From assembly GCF_042650605.1 (NCBI RefSeq), contig NZ_JBHSBN010000035.1, positions 1 through 54,745 of the forward strand: a stretch of DNA of 54,745 nt, in the 5' to 3' direction. The position numbers and the translations under genes were made by a program. The notes beneath the pieces were generated by a model. It had not been told where the DNA came from. It made no database searches and saw only the letters and a list, made by a program, of their open reading frames with translations. This stretch comes from Micromonospora_J zhanjiangensis (GTDB lineage Bacteria; Actinomycetota; Actinomycetes; Mycobacteriales; Micromonosporaceae). The first letter of the stretch is position 1; the number at the start of each line of letters is the position of its first letter. This document shows, piece by piece, positions 35,301 through 41,359 of this stretch.

Positions 35301-36814
35301 AGCCGGTTGGCGCTCGCGTCCACCTCGGCGAACGTGACGAGCCGCTCGCCGTCGACGATGGCGGTCGCCGTCGGCGTCGCCCGCACCTGACGCTCGAACA
35401 ATTCCGGTACGGAGGTCGCCTCCGTCGGTGCGTCGGTGTCGTTCCAGCGGCGCAGGACCTCGGCCGAGTCCTCGACGGCGGTACCCCAGAGAGCGTCGAG
35501 GCGGTGGTCCGGGGCCGCCGCCGCGGCGGCGAACAGGCGCCGGTAGCGGTCCGCGAAGTCGCGCATCGTCGCGTGGTCGAAGAGGTCCTCGGCGTAGACC
35601 AGTTCGCCCGCGAGGCTGCCGTCCGCCAGCTCGCTGAGCCGCAGCGCGACGTCGAAGTTGGTGGCCGGCGAGCGCAGCGGGACCCGTTCCACCTGGAGAC
35701 CCGCCAGCCGTGCGCCGGCGGTGTGCCGGTCCAGCTCGAACCAGGTCTGGACGAGGGGGTTGCGGCCGGGGTCGCGGGGTGGGCCGAGTGCTTCGACGAT
35801 CTTGTCGAACGGGACGTCCTGGTGGGCGAAGGCGTCCAGGACGGTGTCCCGGACCTGGTGCAGGAGTTCGGTGAAGGTGAGCTGGTCGGCCGGTCGGGTG
35901 CGGATCGGCAGGGTGTTGACGAAGAAGCCGATGACCTCGCGCAACTCGGGATGCGTGCGTTCCGACGACGGAACCCCGCTGACGACCTCGGTGCCGCCGG
36001 CGTATCGGGCGAGCATGCTCTGGAACAGCGCCAGGGCGGCCATGAACGGGGTCGCGTGGTGTTGCCGCGCGTGCCGGCGCACTGCGGTCGCCGCTCCGGT
36101 CGGGATCGAGAACTCGACGACCCGGCCGCGTTGCACGGGTGTCGCGGTGCGCGGTCGGTCGGTGGGCAGCTCCAGCGTGGCCGGCGCCCCGGCCAGGGCG
36201 GACACCCAGTAGCCGGGATCGGCCCGCCGGTGCCGCCGGAGGCCGGCGTACCGGGCGTACGGCAGCGGCAGCGGGGCCAAGGCGGACCCCTCGTACGCCG
36301 CACCGAGATCCCGTTCCAGGATGGCGATCGACCCGCCGTCGAACACGATGTGGTGCACCACGAGCAGCAGCAGGTGCTCGTCCGGCGCCTGGCGCAGCAG
36401 GTACGCGCGCAGCAGTGGCCCGGTGGCCAGGTCGAAGGGCTCCGCGGCGAGCGCCTGCGGGTCGCCCCCGTCGGTGACGACCAGGTCGACCGCCTCCGGC
36501 CGGTGGTGGGCCACCGTCGGCCGGCCGTCGCGTTCCGGGTAGTGGGAGAGCAGGATCCGGTGCCGGCGGAGCACCTCGTGCAGCGCCCGGCGTAGCCGGT
36601 CCACGTCGAGGCGGCCCCGGATGCGGTAGCACGTGTCGGCGGTGTTGTAGCCGGTGGCGTCCGGGTGGAGTTGGTGCAGGAACCAGAGGCGTTCCTGGTT
36701 GGGGGAGACGGCCTCCGGCAGGTGCCCGGCGCGGGCGGGCTCATCGCCACCGTGGTCGTCCAGGGCGCCGCGGAGCCGCCGGGCGAGTAGCTCCGCGGCA
36801 GAGCCGTGGCTCAC
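29312..36814 (-). CDS. NRPS, C-A-T-C-A-T-TE
   Basis: A 2500-aa synthetase. Approximate layout: C1 38-460 (VVHHIVFDGGS at ~150), A1 470-960, T1 LGGHSL ~1003, C2 1070-1480 (VVHHIVFDGAS ~1190), a C-like remnant 1490-1645, A2 1660-2150, T2 GGTSLD ~2180, thioesterase 2240-2500 (GWSFGG ~2316, final His in DGDHYN). Hand-read codes: A1 D-V-Q-F-V-A-Q-A-V-K (DVQ type, close to that of the A-T protein); A2 D-F-W-N-V-G-M-V-H-K, the well-known threonine code. No epimerase or methyl domain. It should build a tripeptide ending in threonine and release it by the TE. The GTG start overlaps the mbtH stop. Confidence 0.95.
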   Translation of the reverse strand: MSHGSAAELLARRLRGALDDHGGDEPARAGHLPEAVSPNQERLWFLHQLHPDATGYNTADTCYRIRGRLDVDRLRRALHEVLRRHRILLSHYPERDGRPTVAHHRPEAVDLVVTDGGDPQALAAEPFDLATGPLLRAYLLRQAPDEHLLLLVVHHIVFDGGSIAILERDLGAAYEGSALAPLPLPYARYAGLRRHRRADPGYWVSALAGAPATLELPTDRPRTATPVQRGRVVEFSIPTGAATAVRRHARQHHATPFMAALALFQSMLARYAGGTEVVSGVPSSERTHPELREVIGFFVNTLPIRTRPADQLTFTELLHQVRDTVLDAFAHQDVPFDKIVEALGPPRDPGRNPLVQTWFELDRHTAGARLAGLQVERVPLRSPATNFDVALRLSELADGSLAGELVYAEDLFDHATMRDFADRYRRLFAAAAAAPDHRLDALWGTAVEDSAEVLRRWNDTDAPTEATSVPELFERQVRATPTATAIVDGERLVTFAEVDASANRLAHALRERGAGPGDVVAVLLPRGADGVSAVLGVLKAGAGYLPLDPGHPPSRLGELIADSAARCVVTDSRSADLVDGPATPVLVDDPGLARYPATGTGAPPAPDDLCYVIYTSGSTGRPKGVAMTHRPLVNLLRWETGHLPVSGPALQFAAVGFDVSFQETFATLLAGQPLVVISDEDRRDPDTVLARIRRHGVRRLFCPPMVLARLAAHAGPDPRLPLTEIVTAGERLVLTPATRAFLAGLPGVTVENQYGPTETHAVTAHLLTGDPREWPEQPPVGRPIANTRVHLLDAEARPVPPGVPGEIHVGKPWPARGYVGRPALTADRFLPDPFGAAPGGRLYRTGDLARWRADGTLQFLGRVDEQVKIQGYRVEPAEVRQVLCGHPDVAEAAVLATDLAGGTALVAYVVGAAGAPVDQERLRGFLRDRLPDFMVPRHVVGVAELPVTRTGKLDRSALPPVPPAPAGARSPGRPGDGPTSRVAAIWARALGLPRVADEDDFFALGGHSLLASEVVLALRREFGCGLSVRDVFTGRTPAAVAAMIATAVGHDAPVPEDDSGPIPAGAPPTVSYAQERLWFLEHLHPGTNAYTMPDTSYRIRGQLDVPRLRAALRTVLRRHPVLLSYYPDQHGRPIVGRLRPEDVPLTVGDGRALTPEAAVRAVAAEPFDVARGPLVRTHLERHAPDDHTLVIVVHHIVFDGASLRILEDELSAAYRGTARAPAVPTYGDYAHWQRRRRPDLTFWRDRLSGAPTAVELPPDRPRPAVPSNRGDIVDLTVPADTVVALRALGDQHGATLFMTALAAFQLLLAQHTGGRDLLTGIPAAGRTHPELREVIGFFVNTLPIRTRPADQLTFTELLHQVRDTVLDAFAHQDVPFDKIVEALGPPRDPGRNPLVQTWFQLDSEQTRLRLPGLRVDQLVTDVGATRFDVELHLTGHDDGRLTGQLVYATDLFERDRMAAFAADYQRLLAAVAPDRRLGEFPPPAAFRLPPMDLPTDRPRPATRSGARGTALRALDGTPPAPAAVLAAAAVVLSRYCRQDRVVLGVPDGVLVDASGAQTFAELVNRCREAAARGVPVPVDIDVTLDPTTGRLRVGYDADLFEPDTVDRLARHVAHVLARGTADPGARLDDLPLPDPTELEQLVRWSRGEPAPAVRDSLWDLFARQVRRRPEAVAVVAGDRRITYRELADRSERLAARLLARGCRHGDRVGLRVERTADLVVGVLGILRAGCAYVPLDPSYPADRLSFMTADARLALVADADLLGHDDDGDLTVPDVTSTAADLAYLIYTSGSTGRPKAVTISHGHVVRLLTGTDEWFGFGPQDVWTLFHSLSFDFSVWEIWGALAYGGRLVVVPHWVSRSPEAFHDLLRQQRVTVLNQTPAAFRQLAAVDADRGRLADLRTVVFGGDALDTDSVRRWLRRYGPTGPRLVNMYGITETTVHVTYCPLSTDLLDAGGSPIGVPIPDLSAWVLDRAGRPAPVGVPGELLVGGPGVSWGYLNRPGLTAERFTADPYGPPGARRYHSGDLVRRRPDGSLDYLGRIDHQVKIRGFRIELGEIEAALAEHPRIAAACVVVRPHGEEKRLVGYVVPSDGEVNLDLSDVRTQLAARLPGYMVPAALVPVDHIPLTANGKVDRAALPEPTATGRPRAAGGAPRTPAERALAPIWGSVLGVADVARDDDFFGSGGTSLDLTRLRAEIRRGFGVDLDVRRLYADPVFETVARLVDAGRRDTGRRDTGPSDAGSPVIPLATGGTRPPLFVVHAVGGSVAPYLPLARLLTGIRPVYGLDGTEGTLPGSVEELAARYVAAVRRVQPHGPYHLAGWSFGGLVGAEMSYLLERAGETVAHLMLLDTSAGPYPRVPADRRLDLLRRFVADVAGIAGAPPPPLDEATLLTAAPADQDAGVVAALVTAGLVPAGATDELRGRISRFEANWRALAAYRPRASARRVTLVAARDGADPEAWRPLIDARFACRLVDGDHYNVLSEPNVRTVQDELQRSLIDEEQ
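31880..32344 (-). other. Vestigial condensation-like segment inside the NRPS
   Basis: About 155 residues between C2 and A2 repeat late C-domain features: LPTDRPRPATR, VVLSRYCRQDRVVLGVP and LRVGYDADLFEPDTVDRLARH. The front half, HHxxxDG motif and the GFFVNT block are missing. It reads as a C domain collapsed by internal deletion, leaving a linker. Confidence 0.65.
32618..32839. repeat. 222-bp perfect direct repeat, copy in C2
   Basis: Identical base for base to 35738-35959, 3120 nt away, including all third-codon positions. It encodes the C-domain block from THPELREVIGFFVNT to NPLVQTWF. Flanking sequence diverges at once. Confidence 0.95.
35738..35959. repeat. 222-bp perfect direct repeat, copy in C1
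   Basis: The partner of 32618-32839. The offset of 3120 nt equals 1040 codons, one C-A-T module, so the reading frame is kept. Confidence 0.95.
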
Positions 36815-37005
36815 CGTTCCGCCCGGGCCCGGCGGACCGACAGGGGAGTGATGTCGGTCCACATCTCCGCGATCCGGTCGAGGCACTCCGGTCTGGTCCC
36901 GGACACCCCGGTGTCGTGCCATCCCGCGGGCGGTTCGGGGCCCACCGGCCAGATCGAGTGCTGCTCCTCCGCGTTCACCACGACCCTGAACAGTTCGGAT
37001 TCCAT
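36811..37005 (-). CDS. MbtH-like NRPS chaperone
   Basis: A 64-aa MbtH family protein: ESELFRVVVNAEEQHSIWP, then PAGWHDTG, and WTDITPLSVR near the end. The three conserved Trp residues are present. MbtH proteins bind A domains and are often needed for their folding or activity. Its start overlaps the MFS stop by one base and its stop overlaps the NRPS GTG by 4 nt, so it is made together with its likely partner. Confidence 0.97.
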   Translation of the reverse strand: MESELFRVVVNAEEQHSIWPVGPEPPAGWHDTGVSGTRPECLDRIAEMWTDITPLSVRRARAER

Positions 37006-38231
37006 CAGACCTCCACGGGTGTCGGGTACGGGCGCCGGGTGCCACGCCGCCAGAGCAGTACGGCCGTCGACGCGGTGACCGCCGTGGTGACCGCGAGCAG
37101 GGCTCGGTGGCCCACGGAGGCGTACAGGTAGGCGCCCGCCAGCCGGGACAGCGCCAGCGGACCGAAGATCGACAAGCTGACGACGGCGGACGTCCGCCCC
37201 TGGAGCCCGGCGGGTGTGCGCCGCTGGGCGAGCGTGAGCGAGCCGATCAGCAGCCAAGGCAGCCCGACGCCCTGCAGCGCCATGCCGGCGAGGATGACCG
37301 GTAGTGCCGGCGCGAACAGCAACGCCGTGCCGAGTGAGGTGAGGGCGAGGGCTAGGCCGGCGAACCGGGGTTCGCCGGTCCGCGCCATGATCTCGGCGGC
37401 GGCGATGCTGCCGAGCAGCGACCCCACGCCCTGCGCGGCGACGAGTACGCCGAGAAACGGAACCGGTCGACGCAGGTCGTGCTCCACGACGCCGAAGAGC
37501 GCCGCCTGGGTGAGTCCCATGGACAGCAGCGCGACCACGCCGACCGTGACGGTGGTACGCAGGTCCGGCGTGCGCCGGATGTGCCGCAGGCCGCCGAGTA
37601 CGTCCCGCGCCTCGCCGCCGGCCGGGTTGCCGGGGACAGGCCGCAGCAACCACAGCGGCAGGCAGGCCAGAGCCGTTCCGGCGACCGCGACCGTGGCCAC
37701 CGCGGCGCCGCCGCGCCAGACCAGCAGGGCGACCCCGAGTGCCGGGGCCAGCACCCGCATCCCCTCCTGGATGGACTGCAGCAGCCCGTTGGCCGTGCCG
37801 AGCAGTCCGGTGGGCAGCATGGCGACGAACAGGCTGCTCTCCACGGTGGTCATGAGCGCGAGAGCCGAGCCGAAGACGAACGTCGCCAGGTAGATCAGCC
37901 ACAGGTCACCGGCGTCGCTGACCAGGTAGAGCTGGACCGCGGCGGCGGCCATCACGAGGTTGGCGCCGAGCATGACCGTCCGCTGGGACGCCCGGTCGGT
38001 CAGCGCGCCGAACAGCGGGTAGAAGACGGCGGGCACCGCGACGAAGAAGCTGACCAGGGCGCCCGCCCCGGCGTTCCCGGTGAGTTGCGCCGCCCAGACG
38101 CCGCCGGCGAGCACCAGCACGTTGGAGCCGGCGAAGCAGAGCGTCACGGCGAGGAAGACCAGCCGGGCGTCGCGGCGGTGCAGCAGCGTCACCACTCCGG
38201 CCCGGGGTGCTACCTGGGGGGCTGTGGTCAT
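37005..38231 (-). CDS. MFS exporter
   Basis: A 408-aa major facilitator of the MFS_3/enterobactin-exporter type with about 12 hydrophobic helices (first ones VFLAVTLCFAGSNVLVLAGG and GALVSFFVAVPAVFYPLF) and the loop GALTDRASQRTVM between helices 2 and 3. It is the second gene of the NRPS operon, directly before mbtH, and likely exports the peptide product. It begins 18 nt after the metK stop. Confidence 0.92.
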   Translation of the reverse strand: MTTAPQVAPRAGVVTLLHRRDARLVFLAVTLCFAGSNVLVLAGGVWAAQLTGNAGAGALVSFFVAVPAVFYPLFGALTDRASQRTVMLGANLVMAAAAVQLYLVSDAGDLWLIYLATFVFGSALALMTTVESSLFVAMLPTGLLGTANGLLQSIQEGMRVLAPALGVALLVWRGGAAVATVAVAGTALACLPLWLLRPVPGNPAGGEARDVLGGLRHIRRTPDLRTTVTVGVVALLSMGLTQAALFGVVEHDLRRPVPFLGVLVAAQGVGSLLGSIAAAEIMARTGEPRFAGLALALTSLGTALLFAPALPVILAGMALQGVGLPWLLIGSLTLAQRRTPAGLQGRTSAVVSLSIFGPLALSRLAGAYLYASVGHRALLAVTTAVTASTAVLLWRRGTRRPYPTPVEV

Positions 38232-38249
38232 CAGGGTGTCTCCCGGGGG

Positions 38250-39440
38250 TCAGGCCGAGCCGGCTCGCAGGTCCGCCGCCCGGCCGACGCTCTCCCAGCT
38301 CAGCTCCGGCAGTTCCCGGCCGAAGTGGCCGTACGCCGCGGTCTGTTGGTAGATCGGCCGGAGCAGGTCCAGGTCCCGGACGATCGCCGCCGGCCGCAGG
38401 TCGAACACCTCGCCGATCGCCTTCTCGATCCGCTCGACCGGCACGGTCTCGGTGCCGAAGCACTCCACGAACAGGCTCACCGGATGCGCCCGGCCGATCG
38501 CGTACGCGACCTGCGTCTCGCACCGCTCGGCCAGGCCCGCCGCCACCACGTTCTTCGCCACCCAGCGCATCGCGTACGCCGCCGAGCGGTCCACCTTGGA
38601 CGGATCCTTGCCCGAGAACGCGCCGCCACCGTGCCGGGCGTAACCGCCGTACGTGTCGATGATGATCTTCCGGCCGGTGAGCCCCGCGTCCCCCATCGGA
38701 CCGCCGATCTCGAATCGGCCGGTCGGATTCACCAGCAGCCGGTAGTCATCGGTGTCGACGCCGAGGCCGGCCAGTTCCGGCTCGACCACGTGCGTACGGA
38801 TGTCCGGCGTCAACATGGACGCCAGGGAGATGCCCGCGGCGTGTTGCGTGGAGACGACCACGGTGTCCAGGCGGACCGGTCGCCATCCGTCGTACTCGAT
38901 GGTCACCTGGGTCTTGCCGTCCGGCCGCAGGTACGGGATGGTGCCGTCCTTACGGGCGGCGGTCAGCCGCCGGGCCAACCGGTGTGCCAGCGCGATCGGC
39001 AGCGGCATCAGCGCGGGCGTCTCCGCGCAGGCGAACCCGAACATCATCCCTTGGTCACCCGCGCCCTGCTGGTCCAGCGGATGCGCCGATTCGCCGGTCC
39101 GCGCCTCGACCGCGGCGTTCACCCCCCGGGCGATGTCCGGCGACTGCGCTCCGATCGACACGCTCACCCCGCACGAGGCACCGTCGAAGCCCTTGCTCGA
39201 CGAGTCGTAGCCGATCTTCAGGATGGTGTCCCGGACGATGCTCGGGATGTCGGCGTAGGCCCGCGTGGTGACCTCACCCGCGACGTGTACCTGACCGGTG
39301 GTGATCAGGGTTTCGACCGCGACCCGGCTGCCGGGATCATCCGCCAGCAACGCGTCGACGACGCCGTCGCTGATCTGATCGGCGATCTTGTCCGGGTGGC
39401 CCTCGGTGACGGATTCGGAGGTGAAGAGGCGGGCTGCCAC
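38250..39440 (-). CDS. metK: S-adenosylmethionine synthetase
   Basis: A 396-aa MetK: TSESVTEGHPDKIADQISD, then GQVHVAGEV, DQGMMFGFACAET (~130), GGGAFSGKDPSKVDRSAAY (~280). All three nucleotide/methionine motifs look intact. GTG 39440 follows AGGAGCATCC. It leads the minus-strand NRPS operon. A housekeeping copy is expected elsewhere, so this copy may boost SAM for methylation, for example by the methyltransferase at 19150. Pathway-linked metK genes are known from antibiotic clusters, but no methylation domain is found in the NRPS. Confidence 0.96.
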   Translation of the reverse strand: MAARLFTSESVTEGHPDKIADQISDGVVDALLADDPGSRVAVETLITTGQVHVAGEVTTRAYADIPSIVRDTILKIGYDSSSKGFDGASCGVSVSIGAQSPDIARGVNAAVEARTGESAHPLDQQGAGDQGMMFGFACAETPALMPLPIALAHRLARRLTAARKDGTIPYLRPDGKTQVTIEYDGWRPVRLDTVVVSTQHAAGISLASMLTPDIRTHVVEPELAGLGVDTDDYRLLVNPTGRFEIGGPMGDAGLTGRKIIIDTYGGYARHGGGAFSGKDPSKVDRSAAYAMRWVAKNVVAAGLAERCETQVAYAIGRAHPVSLFVECFGTETVPVERIEKAIGEVFDLRPAAIVRDLDLLRPIYQQTAAYGHFGRELPELSWESVGRAADLRAGSA

Positions 39441-39594
39441 GGATGCTCCTCTCGGCCCGAACGCCGGGCAGCGATGACGTTAGGTCGGCGGACTACAGGC
39501 GAACTCCGGGGCCGCTGGAGATCGGCTGGGGTGTGGCCCGTGCGCGGCTGCGGGCCCCTTGCCCGGGCGACCCGGGTTTGGCAGCCTGGCCGGC

Positions 39595-40917
39595 ATGCCC
39601 GACGCATCGGTCAACAACGATCTACTGGCTCGGCACCGGGCGGTACTGCCCTCCTGGATGCCGCTCTACTACCACGACCCGATCGAGCTGGTCGCCGGGT
39701 CCGGTCGTCGGGTCACCGACGCCGCCGGCCGCACCTACCTGGACTTCTTCGGCGGTGTGTTGACGAACATGCTCGGCTACGACGTCGCCGAGGTACGCGA
39801 GGCGGTCGAACGCCAACTGCGTACCGGCATCGTGCACACGTCGACGCTGTACCTGATCCGTCAACAGGTGGAACTGGCCGAGAAGATCGCCGCGCGGTCG
39901 GGGATCCGGGACGCCCGCGTGTTCTTCACCAACTCCGGGTCCGAGGCGAACGAGGCCGCGCTGCTGTTCGCGACCAACACCCGCCGGTCCAACCAGGTGC
40001 TCGCCGTGCGCAACGGCTACCACGGCCGTACCTTCGGCGCGATGGCTGTCACCGGCACCCGTTCCTGGTCGGCCAGTTCGCTGAGCCCGTTGCAGGTGGC
40101 GTGGCTGCACTTCGGCGACCGGTTGCGCGGCGCATACGCGGGGCTGCCCGACGCCGACCACATCGAGGCCGCCGTCGCGGATCTGCGCGAGGTACTGGCC
40201 ACCCAGGTCGGCGGTGACGTCGCCGCGCTGATCGCCGAGCCGATCCAGGGCGTGGGCGGCTTCGTCATTCCCCCGGACGGGTTGTTCGCGGCGGTCAGGG
40301 AGGTGCTCGACGAAACCGGCATCCTGTTCATCAGCGACGAGGTGCAGACCGGCTGGGGACGAACCGGCACGCATTTCTGGGGCTACCAGGCGCACGGCGT
40401 CGTCCCGGATCTGCTGACGTTCGCCAAGGGCGTCGGCAACGGCCTCGCCCTCGCCGGCGTCGTCGGTCGCGCCGAGGTGATGGAGGGGGTGCCGGGGATC
40501 AGCTTCTCCACGTTCGGCGGCAACCCGGTCGCCGCCGCGGCCGGCAACGCGGTATTCGACTACCTGTCGCGGCACGACCTGCAGGCGAACGCGGAACGGG
40601 TCGGGAGCCTCCTGCTCGACGGACTACGGTCGGGCCTGCGCGATCAGCCGCACGTCGCGGAGGTCCGGGGCCGGGGCCTGATGATCGGCGTCGAACTGGT
40701 TCGGCCCGGCGGCACCGTCCCCGACCCGGCGGCCGCCGGTGTCGCCCTCGAGGCCTGCCGGCGGGACGGGCTGCTCGTCGGCCGGGGCGGCCTGTACGGC
40801 AACGTCCTGCGGATCGGACCACCGCTCACGCTGACCGAGGCGGAGGCCCGCGAGGGGTTGGCGATCCTGCTCGACGCGTGCCGGTACCGATCCGACGGCG
40901 GCACCCCGGACCGCTGA
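39595..40917 (+). CDS. Class III aminotransferase (AGXT2-like)
   Basis: A 440-aa PLP-dependent omega-aminotransferase. Features are YLDFFGGVLTNMLGY (~45), TNSGSEANEAAL (~117), ISDEVQTGWGRTG (~245) and the PLP lysine in FAKGVGNG (K278). The closest type I recognise is alanine-glyoxylate or beta-alanine-pyruvate aminotransferase. Given panD in the facing operon, it could produce or consume beta-alanine or act on a diamino acid. It diverges from metK across 154 nt. The ribosome binding site is poor. Confidence 0.88.
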   Translation: MPDASVNNDLLARHRAVLPSWMPLYYHDPIELVAGSGRRVTDAAGRTYLDFFGGVLTNMLGYDVAEVREAVERQLRTGIVHTSTLYLIRQQVELAEKIAARSGIRDARVFFTNSGSEANEAALLFATNTRRSNQVLAVRNGYHGRTFGAMAVTGTRSWSASSLSPLQVAWLHFGDRLRGAYAGLPDADHIEAAVADLREVLATQVGGDVAALIAEPIQGVGGFVIPPDGLFAAVREVLDETGILFISDEVQTGWGRTGTHFWGYQAHGVVPDLLTFAKGVGNGLALAGVVGRAEVMEGVPGISFSTFGGNPVAAAAGNAVFDYLSRHDLQANAERVGSLLLDGLRSGLRDQPHVAEVRGRGLMIGVELVRPGGTVPDPAAAGVALEACRRDGLLVGRGGLYGNVLRIGPPLTLTEAEAREGLAILLDACRYRSDGGTPDR

Positions 40918-40986
40918 CCCGGCCGGCGGCGCGCGGGTCCGTCAGGCCGGCGGCGCGCGGGTCCCGGCCTCGCGCGGGTCCTGGCT

Positions 40987-41325
40987 GGCCTCCGCGCCGA
41001 TGTCACCTATCCCGGCGATCCCGGCACGATCATCCATAAACGTCAGCGCCCACCGTGTCCCATCGCCTCGCCCGCGGTGCGGAACTCGAAGTGGATTCCG
41101 CAGGTCGCGGGCCGAGGCTGGTTGATCATTACTCGTGACCGCCAGGACGCCCACCGCCGCGCCAAGGGCTCCGCCGGCGGCCGGCCACCAGCCTTCGACC
41201 CCGAGGTCTACCGGCAGCGTCACGCGGTCGAGTGCGGCATCGACCGCCTCAAACGCCACCGAGGGATGGCCACCCGATACGAAAAGCTGGCCGTCCGCTA
41301 CGAAGCCACCATCCCATCGCCATGA
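40987..41325 (+). pseudogene. PIN-like protein fragment fused to IS5-type transposase C-terminus
   Basis: One open frame joins two unrelated scraps. To about 41136: LRADVTYPGDPGT, RPPCPI, then RGWLIITRDRQ, a pattern of small actinobacterial PIN-like (DUF5615-type) proteins. From about 41150: KGSAGGRPPAFDPEVYRQRH and ECGIDRLKRHRGMATRYEK, the C-terminal block of IS5-family DDE transposases. The transposase lacks its N-terminus and the first two catalytic Asp residues. This marks an old insertion next to the right edge of the NRPS locus. Confidence 0.6.
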
Positions 41326-41359
41326 TCAACGAGTGGCTACACGCACTTCGAGGCACTGC

